A stretch of DNA of 64,000 bases from Lyngbya sp. CCAP 1446/10 (GTDB lineage Bacteria > Cyanobacteriota > Cyanobacteriia > Cyanobacteriales > Microcoleaceae): NCBI RefSeq assembly GCF_026130175.1, contig NZ_JAIGNI010000007.1:1-64000 (forward strand), read 5' to 3'. Under the pieces are notes generated by a model. The model saw only the letters and a program-made list of their open reading frames with translations. It was not told where the DNA came from and searched no databases. Each line of letters opens with the position of its first letter. Positions within the stretch are counted from its first letter, which is position 1. Shown here in pieces: positions 15,167 through 24,363 of this stretch. Position numbers and translations under genes: made by a program.

Positions 15167-15775
15167 ATGCTGCTAACACCACCGATGACTATGATGGATT
15201 TCTTTCGCAAGAGTGAGGGCGTTTGGTTCACTCAGCGAACAGTCCATAATTTTGATACTGCTGCTGCTGATGAGTCGGGAGAATCCAATGTCATGATTGA
15301 TGTCTTGTCAATTGATGATCCCAGAGTTTTAGAGGTTTGTCAACAGCAAAATGTAGATCCTGCTTTGGTTAGTGGGGGATGCAGTTTCATGTGGCAAGAT
15401 AATTTGGATGATGCCATCCCTAACCAAAATTATGCTGCAATTCTGATCGATGTGCCGAATCCTAATAACCCGAAGATGGGTAAGTTTCTGCGAAATCGAG
15501 GCTACGTTGAAGGCATTCCGGTGATTGGTATCTACAATTTTGCTGATGATGGGGTATTGACTATTGAGACGGAATATGAGACAAATCAAGGACAGGAACG
15601 CTGTTGGTTTATTAACGATCATTTTCGAGTGCGGGTGATGACTGTTCAAATGAGCAATGGGGTTAAACAAATGGCATACTGTTCTGAGCGTCGTTGTATT
15701 TCTCCGTCTGTTTTAGAAGAGTTGTTGGAACACAATCGCTTGAGAGTTTCTGGGGCGGCTGCGGTGTCATGTTAA
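15167..15775 (+). CDS. cpeS: CpeS-type phycoerythrobilin lyase
   Basis: The 202-aa frame has the CpcS/CpeS fold: MDFFRKSEGVWFTQRTVHNF, VLEVCQQQNVDPALVSGGCSFMWQDNLDD, AAILIDVPNPNNPKMGKFLRNRGYVEGIPVIGIYNFADDGVLTIETEYET and CWFINDHFRVRVMTVQ..AYCSERR. The start may be one of the internal ATGs at 15188-15194, since the family normally begins close to MDxxxFFxxS. A C-terminal extension of about 25 residues is unusual. CpeS attaches phycoerythrobilin to beta-Cys80, present in CpeB here. The symbol is a best guess between CpeS and CpeU branches. Confidence 0.75.
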   Translation: MLLTPPMTMMDFFRKSEGVWFTQRTVHNFDTAAADESGESNVMIDVLSIDDPRVLEVCQQQNVDPALVSGGCSFMWQDNLDDAIPNQNYAAILIDVPNPNNPKMGKFLRNRGYVEGIPVIGIYNFADDGVLTIETEYETNQGQERCWFINDHFRVRVMTVQMSNGVKQMAYCSERRCISPSVLEELLEHNRLRVSGAAAVSC

Positions 15776-15794
15776 AGTACACAAAGAAAAACCC

Positions 15795-15846
15795 GGCGAT
15801 TGAAATCGCGGCTACAAAAACAAAGTCCGGATGGTGCGCGGACTAA
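15795..15846. repeat. dispersed palindromic element, GGCGATTGAAATCGCG..AGTCCG..CGGACTAA
   Basis: A first hairpin GCGATT-GA-AATCGC is followed by GGCTACAAAAACAAAGTCCG and CGCGGACTAA, which forms a second hairpin. Relatives are at 25202-25251 and, split by an IS, at 42192-42203 plus 44211-44255. Confidence 0.8.
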
Positions 15847-15865
15847 TTATCAAACTATCAAAACT

Positions 15866-16144
15866 ATGTCTGAAAACGAAGAATTGACAACATCTGAGCA
15901 TGATAAATCTGCCGCAGATTTAAGTGAAGATTCAACACAGGTAGATGCTGAAGAATTGGTGGAAGTTATTGCCGAATTTGAGCGGTATCGGGAACGTTTG
16001 GTGAATGAGACGATGGTGGCGGCACAAAAGGCTAAGCTGCCACAGAAAGCAGCTATGGCTAAAATTGAGCCGGAACTTGCTAAAATTGAGGCTGGACTAG
16101 AAAGTCTCCGCACTCAATTGGCGGCTATAACTACCAATAATTAG
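15866..16144 (+). CDS. small acidic hypothetical protein in the phycoerythrin island
   Basis: I choose ATG at 15866 because the upstream in-frame part overlaps a dispersed repeat. The 92-aa product has an acidic disordered N-terminus (SENEELTTSEHDKSAADLSEDSTQ) and a helical, coiled-coil-like C-terminus (ELVEVIAEFERYRERLVNETMVAAQKAKL..ALAKIEAGLESLRTQL). No function is recognised. It directly precedes cpeF (9 bp), so it is likely co-expressed and may be an accessory factor for that lyase. Confidence 0.65.
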   Translation: MSENEELTTSEHDKSAADLSEDSTQVDAEELVEVIAEFERYRERLVNETMVAAQKAKLPQKAAMAKIEPELAKIEAGLESLRTQLAAITTNN

Positions 16145-16153
16145 GTGACAATC

Positions 16154-17035
16154 ATGGTCAATTCTAATGCTCAATCTCAGGATGCTTCAATTGTGTTAGC
16201 TCATGCAGAAACAGATGGTTTGCTTCAACAAGTTACTGAACAAATAGATTTAGATACTTTTGATGTTAATGATGCTGAGCTTTTGATGCGTCTGGTTGAA
16301 TCTTTGGGAGATACGCGGGGGATGACTCGACTGCGTTGTGCGGAAACTCTGGCAGAAATTGGTGAAGCGGCGACTCCTTTTTTGTTGGAGGCTTTGGCGA
16401 ATCATGCTAATCCGGTTGTGCGACGTGCGGCTGCTAAAACTCTGACTTTGATTGGCGATCCGACGGCGGTTCCTAATTTAATTCATGCTTTGTTGAACGA
16501 TCGGGATACGGTGGTTAAGGGTTCGTCAATTGGGGCGCTGGCGAGGATTGGGGAACCTTCTGTGCAGGCTTTGTTGGATATTTTAGCATCTACTGATTTG
16601 CCTGAGAGTACGATCGGTCATGCGGCTTGGGCGTTGGCTTTTATTGGGGCGGGTGCGAAGGAGTATTTGTATCAGGCGATCGCCTCTGATTCGCCTGTGG
16701 TGCGTGGGGCTGTGGTTGGGGCGATCGCCAAAGTCGCCCAGGAAGAGCCCAAAGCGGAGTTATTTGAGATTTTGGTTAAGTCTCTGACGGATGTTGATGT
16801 TGACGTGCGTTGCGAGGCTGCTGCTGCTTTAGGAAATCTGGCATATAAGCCTGGAATCCCCAATCTGATTGAGTTATTGCATCATGGCGATGGCGAAAGT
16901 CGCAGGGCGGCGGCTTTGTCTTTGATGAAAGTGGGCGATCGAAGTGCGATCGAGCCGCTACAAGCTGCATTAGCAAAGGAATCGGAAGTGGCGATTCAAG
17001 GTGTGATTAAGTTGGCCATTTCTCAAATTAAGTAA
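16154..17035 (+). CDS. cpeF: HEAT-repeat phycoerythrobilin lyase CpeF-like
   Basis: The start ATG at 16154 follows AGGTGACAATC. The 293-aa product has an N-terminal extension of about 45 residues and six or more HEAT repeats (CAETLAEIGEAATPFLLEAL, VRRAAAKTLTLIGDPTAVPNLIHAL, VKGSSIGALARIGEPSVQALLD, VRGAVVGAIAKVAQ, VRCEAAAALGNLAYKPGIPNLIELL). Length and architecture fit CpeF/MpeV-type E/F lyases. In Fremyella, CpeF attaches the doubly linked phycoerythrobilin to beta-Cys48/Cys59; CpeB here has both cysteines. Assignment is by size and context, so MpeU-like or other E/F members remain possible. Confidence 0.7.
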   Translation: MVNSNAQSQDASIVLAHAETDGLLQQVTEQIDLDTFDVNDAELLMRLVESLGDTRGMTRLRCAETLAEIGEAATPFLLEALANHANPVVRRAAAKTLTLIGDPTAVPNLIHALLNDRDTVVKGSSIGALARIGEPSVQALLDILASTDLPESTIGHAAWALAFIGAGAKEYLYQAIASDSPVVRGAVVGAIAKVAQEEPKAELFEILVKSLTDVDVDVRCEAAAALGNLAYKPGIPNLIELLHHGDGESRRAAALSLMKVGDRSAIEPLQAALAKESEVAIQGVIKLAISQIK

Positions 17036-17043
17036 TTAAAAAT

Positions 17044-17520
17044 ATGACGGAATCTGGAACCGGGCGGATGTTGCTTTCTCATAATTTTGATATGCCAGAG
17101 GGTATTTTTAGACCCTTAAGTCGCGAAGATTTGACTCTGGTATTTGCTGAGGGTTTAAGTCAATATCCTCAGATCAAATGTCGTCAATTAAATCATCCGC
17201 ATTGGATGGTAGAAGTTTTATTTTCTACTAATGAGTTTTCTCCTCCTCAAGTTGGGGGATTTTGCGCTGAAGCTTTGGTGGATCAGCGGATGAGTCAAGG
17301 AAAAGTTGATGATTTTTTTCCTGATATTTTGATTTTAGCGGGTTTGAAGAAGACTCCGCCCTTGAGTAGCGATGCTGAAGCATTGCAACCGGGAGAATGG
17401 GGGGTTGATGTGGTGGAAACTCCGTCGGCGGAGAGTTTTTTGCTGGCGATGGGCTGGGAGGATAAAACGGCGGGGAAAAGTATTGAGGATGTTTTTAAGG
17501 TTGAAAGGAGAAAAGGGTAA
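17044..17520 (+). CDS. hypothetical protein downstream of cpeF
   Basis: The 158-aa soluble protein begins 8 bp after the cpeF stop, so it is probably in the same operon. It contains MPEGIFRPLSREDLTLVFAEGLSQYPQIKCRQLNHPHWMVEVLFS and a C-terminal SAESFLLAMGWEDKTAGKSIEDVF. I recognise no domain. Its tight link to cpeF and the 92-aa gene points to a role in phycoerythrin maturation, which is only an inference from context. Confidence 0.65.
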   Translation: MTESGTGRMLLSHNFDMPEGIFRPLSREDLTLVFAEGLSQYPQIKCRQLNHPHWMVEVLFSTNEFSPPQVGGFCAEALVDQRMSQGKVDDFFPDILILAGLKKTPPLSSDAEALQPGEWGVDVVETPSAESFLLAMGWEDKTAGKSIEDVFKVERRKG

Positions 17521-17583
17521 AAGCTGAAAGTTCGTGCTAGAGCCAAAAATGACCACCCTAAAATCTCGATCGCACAAACCAAG

Positions 17584-18111
17584 CTAAACAGCCAGAGCCT
17601 TAATACTTTCTTGGATATCAGGAGCGATTTTTTGCCAACTCATAGCAATGTTAATATTCATATTGGTTTGAGCGATGTCTAACAACGCATCATCAATGGA
17701 GTACGTCTGAACTTCGCGCAACCAAATTAAAATTTCTGCTAAATGCCAAATAGAATCCGTACCTTCATAAACAGGAATCGGAGATTTTGAGTCGCTTTTT
17801 ATGAGGAGATTTCTGATGTTCTGTTGAGTGTAACCCAGAATTTTAGCTGCATCCGTCAAACCAACAAAATCTGGTGATGCTTCAATTAGAGTGGCGGCTG
17901 GAACAACTCTTTTAACATCATTAATTGCACTAGAAATAGCTTGATAAGCCGATGATGCCTCACGGATAAAATTTAGTGCAACATATCCTTTATTTCCAAC
18001 TCCAATCAAGGCATCATCACAGCCACCTGCATATAGTCTCTCAATAAAATCTTCAGGATCGGCTTGGGAATCTTCCAGATTAAACTTCAAAGTAAAGTCA
18101 TACTCGTTCAT
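17584..18111 (-). CDS. antitoxin-like DNA-binding protein partnered with a HicA-like protein
   Basis: The 175-aa protein has an N-terminal domain (NEYDFTLKFNLEDSQADPEDFIERLYAGGCDDALIGVGNKGYVALNF) and a helix-turn-helix-like region near residues 85-105 (FVGLTDAAKILGYTQQNIRNLL), plus a helical C-terminus. The gene follows the 91-aa gene on the same strand by 3 bp. This order and size match toxin-antitoxin-like pairs with a HicA-like first gene. The pair lies between the cpeF block and cpeZ and probably arrived by transfer. Confidence 0.7.
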   Translation of the reverse strand: MNEYDFTLKFNLEDSQADPEDFIERLYAGGCDDALIGVGNKGYVALNFIREASSAYQAISSAINDVKRVVPAATLIEASPDFVGLTDAAKILGYTQQNIRNLLIKSDSKSPIPVYEGTDSIWHLAEILIWLREVQTYSIDDALLDIAQTNMNINIAMSWQKIAPDIQESIKALAV

Positions 18112-18114
18112 TTT

Positions 18115-18390
18115 TTATTCCTTCTCTGGGGAAGGCTCATTCACATTTTTATGCTTTGTGCAGTTATCCACTACTCGACGAATTTGTTTCCCATGATTCC
18201 CTGAGTTTTTTGGGGTACTCCAAATACTAGATATACAAAAAATCCCACTTCTACACTCTTTATCGTTGTAGGGGCAGTAGATTTTTCCCCAAGCATGAGA
18301 ACCACCAACATCAACACGCCATCCATTTTCTTCAGCGTACCTCAACGCCTCCTCAACTTCGGGCTTTGGGTGAGTTTTTCTGACCATCAC
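18115..18390 (-). CDS. HicA-like putative toxin
   Basis: The 91-aa protein starts with a helix (PKPEVEEALRYAEENGWRVDVGGSHAWGKIYCP) followed by NDKECRSGIFCISSIWSTPKNSGNHGKQIRRVVDNC. The GWRV..GxSHAWGxIYCP element resembles the double-stranded RNA-binding HicA fold, with the expected catalytic-type His in SHAWG. Several Cys residues (YCPYNDKECRSGIFC) could bind a metal. The antitoxin-like gene follows directly. Confidence 0.7.
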   Translation of the reverse strand: MMVRKTHPKPEVEEALRYAEENGWRVDVGGSHAWGKIYCPYNDKECRSGIFCISSIWSTPKNSGNHGKQIRRVVDNCTKHKNVNEPSPEKE

Positions 18391-18660
18391 AAGTTTTGCT
18401 TACATACAAATTAGCTTTTAAATAGTTAAGATATTAGGGATATTAATTGATTGCTTCGACGTTAAACAAAGATAGCACAATTCTCACTAATTGTCATTTT
18501 CCGGTTTTGGCGATCGCCCTTTCCTCCTTGATACTCAACAACGCAGCCAATCTGTCATGCTTACCTCAGCGCGCCAATCGCCAACACATGGCGATCGCAC
18601 AAACAAACCAAGCCGTCACAGCCAAAGCCTTAATACTTCATCACCCCAATAAAAACCTAA

Positions 18661-19272
18661 CTATTCTGCACGCTTATAATTCATCACCAAATCCAACCGA
18701 GATAAAGAACTTGTCGCCGATTCCCGCACGTAGGAATCAACTGCTTCATCATTGGCAAATCTGGTGAGAATTTCTACACAACGTCGATCGCCCACAGAAG
18801 CAAGCGCATTGACAATCGCCACCTGTACCGCCACATTATCCGTTGTTGTCAGCGATTCTACCAAAATTTCAAATGCAGAGGAACCCATCTGCCCCAAGGC
18901 CATCACTGCTGCAATATGCACCACAGGATTAGCGTCATCGATCGCCTTTTTCAATCCCTGCAAACCCACTTCCGGGAAAGGCAACTCTGGATAATTAATC
19001 GCAATTTGCGCCAATACCTTCGCCGCACTCCCTCGCACAGTCACATTCTCACTGTTTAACATGGCGTCAACCACGGGTGGTATGGCATCCTCACCGATCG
19101 CACCCAAAGCCTTCACAGCCGCCCGACGATAGACGACATCTTCGTCATCTAAAATGCCCACCAGTCGAGAGATGGTATTTTCATCGCGGGAATCGGCAAT
19201 TTCATACATTGCCCGATCGCGCATATGAGGATTCGGGTGTTTTAGTTGTTCAAACAAAGCATCTGTTGTCAT
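18661..19272 (-). CDS. cpeZ: phycoerythrin lyase chaperone CpeZ
   Basis: The 203-aa HEAT-repeat protein (ALFEQLKHPNPHMRDRAMYEIADSRDENTI, VYRRAAVKALGAIGEDAIPPVVDAML, VRGSAAKVLAQIAINYPELPFPEVGLQGLKKAI) has the size and position of CpeZ, last gene of the cpeB-cpeA-cpeY-cpeZ order. CpeZ acts with CpeY in attaching phycoerythrobilin to alpha-Cys82 and helps keep the proteins soluble. It is separated from cpeY by 58 bp containing a heptanucleotide repeat. Confidence 0.85.
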   Translation of the reverse strand: MTTDALFEQLKHPNPHMRDRAMYEIADSRDENTISRLVGILDDEDVVYRRAAVKALGAIGEDAIPPVVDAMLNSENVTVRGSAAKVLAQIAINYPELPFPEVGLQGLKKAIDDANPVVHIAAVMALGQMGSSAFEILVESLTTTDNVAVQVAIVNALASVGDRRCVEILTRFANDEAVDSYVRESATSSLSRLDLVMNYKRAE

Positions 19273-19280
19273 AATTTTTA

Positions 19281-19315
19281 AAGAATGAAGAATGAAGAAT
19301 GAAGAAGGAAGAAGG
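19281..19315. repeat. 7-bp tandem repeat between cpeY and cpeZ
   Basis: AGAATGA units grade into GAAGGAA units, again with period 7, inside the cpeY-cpeZ spacer. Confidence 0.8.
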
Positions 19316-19330
19316 CTTTAATTAAGATAA

Positions 19331-20611
19331 TTAGGATTTTACTGAATTATGAGCTTCTATTTTAGCTTGCACTAACCAATCTCGATTGGTCGTATCGGCT
19401 TGATAACCACTGATATCGCCTAGTTTTTCCAGGGCAATTAATGTAGCATACTGCAAATCCCAGATTTTTGTTTCCAAACAGGCTTGCAATTTTGGAATAG
19501 CACGCTCTTCTCCGAGTTCCCCTAGGGCGATCGCAGCCGCTGCACGGGATTTTTGAAACTGGGGCTGGGGGTTATTCAAAGCTTCCAATAACAAATCGTA
19601 GGCTGGAGAGTGTTTGAGCCAACCAAACAATTTTACTACATGAAAATGCGCTCCATAGTCATTATTTGCTTCTTCAGCAAAGGTGGCAAAAAGTGCAGCG
19701 GGTGCATCCTCTGAGTAATTTTCCAGAATCATTTTGCTGGCTAAATAGCAACGCCCAAAATCTGTTTCGTATAATTCGTGAATCAGAAATGGTAAATCTG
19801 GTAATTTTTCATAACTGTGGACTAAATCCAAATCACCTGGTTTATCTCGTAAGGTTTGCTCTAAGTAAGGTTGAATGGTGGCAAAGCTAAGGGATTTGTC
19901 AGCGATTCCGGCTGCTGCTAACATCCGAATTCCCCTCAGCCGAAAGACTAAAGATACGGGACATCGGGCAATATTGGGAATTGCATCGTAGTAACGGGCA
20001 TCAATCAAATCCTGAATAGATAATCTGCGCCCTAGGACATTTTTGTGTTGTAGCATGGCGACAACTTGTCCCATTTTAGAAAAGTCTCTGGTTAGGCGAC
20101 AAATTGCGGCGATCGCAGCACTAGCAGTGGGTGGATCAACATCATCGACAAATTTGCGAATTCTTTCTAAACCTGGCTGATAATCCAATTTAGTCAGGGT
20201 GTGGATAATTACCCGGTAAGTTTGCCCTGGTTTGTCCAGCAGTTGAGCAACTTCTTCTAAAATATCGCAGTCTTGAGTGCCTATTTCGCCGATCGCCCAA
20301 ACAGCATTTTCCACGGTGTAGCAGTCATCATCGCTCAAACAGGTGCGAATCACCGGCAATGCTTGGACAGCTTGGAGTCTTCCCAAAGTTTCCACCGACT
20401 TGCGGCGCACAATGCGGTTGTCTAGGGCTGGATCGGTTTGTTGTACTGCTCGCATCAGTGCTGCGATCGATCGATCTGTGGCAAAATTTATCAAATGGGA
20501 AGCGGCTATGTAGCGGGAATCCTCTTCGCCAATTTCAGCTTGGGGCGTATCTAAAATGGCGATCGCCTGGTCTTCTGTTAAATTAAAAAAACTAAAAAAG
20601 CGTTTATCCAT
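19331..20611 (-). CDS. cpeY: phycoerythrobilin lyase CpeY
   Basis: I start at the ATG at 20611 (MDKRFFSFFNLTEDQAIAIL); the upstream in-frame stretch is translated repeat DNA. The 426-aa protein is an E-type HEAT-repeat lyase: NRIVRRKSVETLGRLQAVQALPVIRTCLSDDDCYTVENAVWAIGEIG, HVVKLFGWLKHSPAYDLLLEAL, KSRAAAAIALGELGEERAIPKLQACL. CpeY with CpeZ attaches phycoerythrobilin to alpha-Cys82 of CpeA. It lies 263 bp after cpeA beyond a stem-loop and a heptamer tract, a layout that should lower its expression relative to cpeBA. Confidence 0.88.
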   Translation of the reverse strand: MDKRFFSFFNLTEDQAIAILDTPQAEIGEEDSRYIAASHLINFATDRSIAALMRAVQQTDPALDNRIVRRKSVETLGRLQAVQALPVIRTCLSDDDCYTVENAVWAIGEIGTQDCDILEEVAQLLDKPGQTYRVIIHTLTKLDYQPGLERIRKFVDDVDPPTASAAIAAICRLTRDFSKMGQVVAMLQHKNVLGRRLSIQDLIDARYYDAIPNIARCPVSLVFRLRGIRMLAAAGIADKSLSFATIQPYLEQTLRDKPGDLDLVHSYEKLPDLPFLIHELYETDFGRCYLASKMILENYSEDAPAALFATFAEEANNDYGAHFHVVKLFGWLKHSPAYDLLLEALNNPQPQFQKSRAAAAIALGELGEERAIPKLQACLETKIWDLQYATLIALEKLGDISGYQADTTNRDWLVQAKIEAHNSVKS

Positions 20612-20676
20612 AGAGTGGGGAGGGGGAGATGGGGAGAAGAGGAGAGGGGGACGGGGAGAAGAGGAGAGTGAGCTAC

Positions 20677-20722
20677 CGATGCCCGATGCCCGATGCCCGA
20701 TGCCCGATGCCCGATGCCCGAT
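20677..20722. repeat. 7-bp tandem repeat (CCGATGC)n
   Basis: Six copies of GATGCCC lie in the cpeA-cpeY spacer. Confidence 0.9.
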
Positions 20723-20755
20723 AGAAATTAGGATATGTCTATTTAAACAAAATAA

Positions 20756-20826
20756 CAAGCCCAGGAATTCTTTACCCTTACTTCACCGAAATCGGTAAAG
20801 CAACGAGCCAAGAGTTCCTAGACTTG
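20756..20826 (-). terminator. large stem-loop between cpeA and cpeY
   Basis: CAAGCCCAGGAATTCTT at 20756 pairs imperfectly with AAGAGTTCCTAGACTTG ending at 20826. Inside, CTTTACC (20770-20776) pairs with GGTAAAG (20794-20800). It lies 47 bp after the cpeA stop. It may stabilise the cpeBA message and partly terminate transcription before cpeY-cpeZ. Confidence 0.55.
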
Positions 20827-20873
20827 TCGGGGTAAAAACTACCCAGTCACGACATTACAAACCTGTCAATTAA

Positions 20874-21371
<498 letters not shown>

Positions 21372-21444
21372 CTAAATCTCCTAAACTGATTTTGACTGTG
21401 AGCGTAGTTTCTATTTGGCTGAGCGAATTGCGATTAGCAATAAA

Positions 21445-22014
<570 letters not shown>

Positions 22015-22119
22015 TTAGACGAAAAATTATTTCTTATCTTTAGTTGGTCAACTTGGTGACTAACTTGATGTTTTTGAATATATCTCTGGGGTGATTCCTT
22101 CGTCTCATTCCTGAGAAAC

Positions 22120-22140
22120 AAAGTAACAATTTGTTACTTT
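22120..22140. promoter_or_regulatory. perfect 10-bp inverted repeat upstream of cpeB, candidate operator
   Basis: AAAGTAACAA-T-TTGTTACTTT is a perfect palindrome with one central base, 121 bp before the cpeB ATG. It contains TTGTTA in both orientations. As I remember it, TTGTTA direct repeats are bound by Rca factors at Fremyella cpc/cpe promoters. It may bind CpeR or a light-quality regulator. Confidence 0.5.
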
Positions 22141-22170
22141 TGTCGCTAAAACTACATTTTCCTTTTCAAG

Positions 22171-22238
22171 AACAGGCAAGATGCCTGTTCCACAAGACAT
22201 CAAGTTGCTTGTGGGGTGGGCAAAAGAGCCCGCCCTTG
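22171..22238. repeat. dispersed repeat, AACAGGCAAGATGCCTGTTCCAC family
   Basis: The hairpin ACAGGCAAGATGCCTGT is followed by GTGGGGTGGGC and GCCCGCCC. Relatives are at 36892-36997 and inside the lipoprotein gene (51217-51286). Together with the cpeB leader it fills the gap between cpeB and the acetyltransferase gene (22000-22298). Confidence 0.75.
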
Positions 22239-22298
22239 AAAAATTTGTGGGCAATGGTGCAAGATGTGATTTAAACTCACATCCTGAGCTGACAAGCT

Positions 22299-23258
22299 AT
22301 GTTAAGTGTATCGAGCAGACCCTATGCCGGCGAAAGCGATTTAAATGCGATCGCGCATTTAATGAATACTTGCGAAGAAGTCGATCGGCTCGATGAAGGC
22401 ACTTCCATCTCGGAATTAGGACAAAAATTTAGCGAACCTTCCCGATATTTAGCGCGCGATATCTGCCTTTGGGAAGATGCGGGCGGAAAATTAATCGGTT
22501 TTGCTTTGTTGTCGATTTCGGAACCAGGGGAAGTCACCGATGGCTGGCTGTGGTTTCGCGTCGATCCCGATGCGCGCTGCGGGGATGTGGAAGCGGCGGC
22601 AGTGGTTTGGGGCGAAACGCGAATGCGCGAGGTGGGATCATTGCGGGGTGCGCCAGTGAAGCTGCGATCCTGGGTTAACGCGGTAGATGCCGATCGCATT
22701 TCTGTGCTGGAAAGTTGCGGTTTTAGGGTCGATCGCTATTTTTGCCGCATGGCGCGATCGCTTTCTGAACCGATCGCAGAACCCCAATGCCCAGAAGGTT
22801 TTACGCTGCGTCTATTCCCCGGCGAACAGGATTCGGAAGCTTGGGTAGAAATGTTCAACCAATCGTTTATCGACCACTGGAATCACCACGATTTAACAGT
22901 CGAGAAATTCAAATACGATTTAGCCCAACCCAGTTACAGAAAGGATTTAGACTTAATTGCTGTTGCTGCTGACGGGACTTTTGCAGCTTTTTGCTACGCC
23001 GAAATTAGCCCGGAAGAGTGCGATCGCACTGGACGAAACGAAGGCTGGATTATGTCTCTGGGCACCCGGCGCGGCTTCCGCAAAATTGGCTTGGGACGAG
23101 CTATGTTGCTGGCTGGTTTGCATCGGCTGAAAGCTGCCGGTGTCGAGACTGCTATTATCGGTGTCGATACTGAAAATCCCTGGGGTGCGATGGGGCTTTA
23201 CGAGTCTGTTGGTTTCCACAATATCCGCGATAGCATTTCCTATGTTAAAGATGTTTGA
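22299..23258 (+). CDS. tandem GNAT acetyltransferase
   Basis: The 319-aa protein has two GNAT domains. The second, about residues 165-315, carries acetyl-CoA binding motif A (IMSLGTRRGFRKIGLGRAMLLAGLHRLKAAG) and the following VDTENPWGAMGLYESVGF. The first (SDLNAIAHLMNTCEEVDRLDEG..KLIGFALLSIS..SVLESCGFRVDRYF) is more diverged. The layout resembles mycothiol-synthase-like double GNATs. The substrate cannot be read from sequence. An ATG-free region with a dispersed repeat separates it from cpeB. Confidence 0.85.
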   Translation: MLSVSSRPYAGESDLNAIAHLMNTCEEVDRLDEGTSISELGQKFSEPSRYLARDICLWEDAGGKLIGFALLSISEPGEVTDGWLWFRVDPDARCGDVEAAAVVWGETRMREVGSLRGAPVKLRSWVNAVDADRISVLESCGFRVDRYFCRMARSLSEPIAEPQCPEGFTLRLFPGEQDSEAWVEMFNQSFIDHWNHHDLTVEKFKYDLAQPSYRKDLDLIAVAADGTFAAFCYAEISPEECDRTGRNEGWIMSLGTRRGFRKIGLGRAMLLAGLHRLKAAGVETAIIGVDTENPWGAMGLYESVGFHNIRDSISYVKDV

Positions 23259-23278
23259 GCTATTTGGGTGCAGGGTTG

Positions 23279-23448
23279 AAGAAACCCGGTTTCTTGGTGT
23301 ATGCCTCGTCGCCAAACAATATTGCTCGTAGAAACCCGGTTTCTGGGCCCGATTGCACAGTTGGCGATCGCACTTCAACTCAAAAAACCAGGTTTTTTAG
23401 TGCATTTACGAGTTATAACACAATATTTTCCTCAAAAACCCCGTTTCT
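23279..23448. repeat. three copies of the AGAAACCCGGTTTCT-type repeat
   Basis: GAAACCCGGTTTCTTGG at 23281, GAAACCCGGTTTCTGGG at 23331 and the diverged AAAAACCAGGTTTTT / AAAAACCCCGTTTCTAC pair at 23381-23448 follow each other in the gap from 23259 to about 23640. No convincing gene is visible in that gap. Confidence 0.75.
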
Positions 23449-23455
23449 ACAACCT

Positions 23456-23499
<44 letters not shown>

Positions 23500-23651
23500 T
23501 TGTAGTATAACTGTAGTATAAAAGTATGGAAAGCGCAGGAGAGCCAAAAACCTGTATTTTCCGTACCAAATCTGAACCTTGACAACTAAATAGCGATCGA
23601 GATTTCAAGGAACATCAAATTTGAAAGTCTTGCAATACAGACTTGATTGTC

Positions 23652-23852
23652 ATGTTGTTACTTTTCACGAGACTGTTCAGTTACAGACTGACTCGATCTG
23701 AGTCAGATATTGTACCAAGTCAACCGAATTTCAACGAATTTCAGGCGGATGCAGAACAGAACAATTGCGATCGAGTGCGATCGGCAAACAAGACTGAGGA
23801 AATCCGCCATATCCAACAAGCTTACCATTTAGAACGGCGTTTGTTTATGTAA
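23652..23852 (+). CDS. possible small hypothetical protein
   Basis: A 66-codon frame starts at ATG 23652 (MLLLFTRLFSYRLTRSESDI) and ends in IRHIQQAYHLERRLFM. No ribosome binding site and no recognisable domain are visible. It may be non-coding leader DNA of the downstream 66-aa gene, so it is listed with low confidence. Confidence 0.2.
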   Translation: MLLLFTRLFSYRLTRSESDIVPSQPNFNEFQADAEQNNCDRVRSANKTEEIRHIQQAYHLERRLFM

Positions 23853-23925
23853 AAATTGTCGTATTAGCGCAGATGCTAACCCTCGCATTTTTTACCGACT
23901 AACGCCCTGACTAAACAGCAGATAA

Positions 23926-24183
<258 letters not shown>

Positions 24184-24198
24184 GAATCAACTTTTATT

Positions 24199-24342
24199 CC
24201 GCGCCCTAATTCGAGAAGCCTACACACATTAGGGTTCTAGTTCTGAAAAGATTGCGGGTTCAAGTCCCGCTAAAGGCTTCGGCTTTTATGGTGAAATGGT
24301 AAACACGCTAGAAATTGTCAACAGCTTTTCAAACTTGCGCGG
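24199..24342 (+). ncRNA. Y-RNA-like gene 1 with a circularly permuted tRNA-like head
   Basis: The closing stem is CCGCGC (24199-24204) with GCGCGG (24337-24342), then an internal loop (CCTAATTC against AAACTT), then GAGAAGC (24213-24219) with GCTTTTC (24324-24330). The head is a tRNA-like fold opened at the anticodon loop: TCTAG (24236-24240) pairs with CTAGA (24308-24312), the T arm is GCGGG-TTCAAGT-CCCGC, the acceptor TAAAGGC/GCTTTTA is capped by a TTCG tetraloop, and the D arm is GTG..CAC with GG in the loop. This matches the architecture described for bacterial YrlA RNAs bound by Ro60 orthologs. Confidence 0.8.
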
Positions 24343-24363
24343 TATAAAAAATCATCAATTGTC

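Noticed and set aside
18447-18767. 106-aa plus-strand frame between the HicA-like pair and cpeZ
   Set aside because: No ribosome site, no domain, non-ATG start, and it runs antisense into the cpeZ 3' end. The gap 18391-18660 otherwise shows only HIP1-type sequence.
20556-20798. 80-aa frame with repeated PMPDARC units
   Set aside because: It is the translation of the 7-bp repeat tract.
24251-24312. Ordinary stand-alone tRNA genes within the Y RNA array
   Set aside because: T arms are perfect, but acceptor and anticodon strands pair only in permuted order or inside the Y stem, so these are parts of longer ncRNAs.
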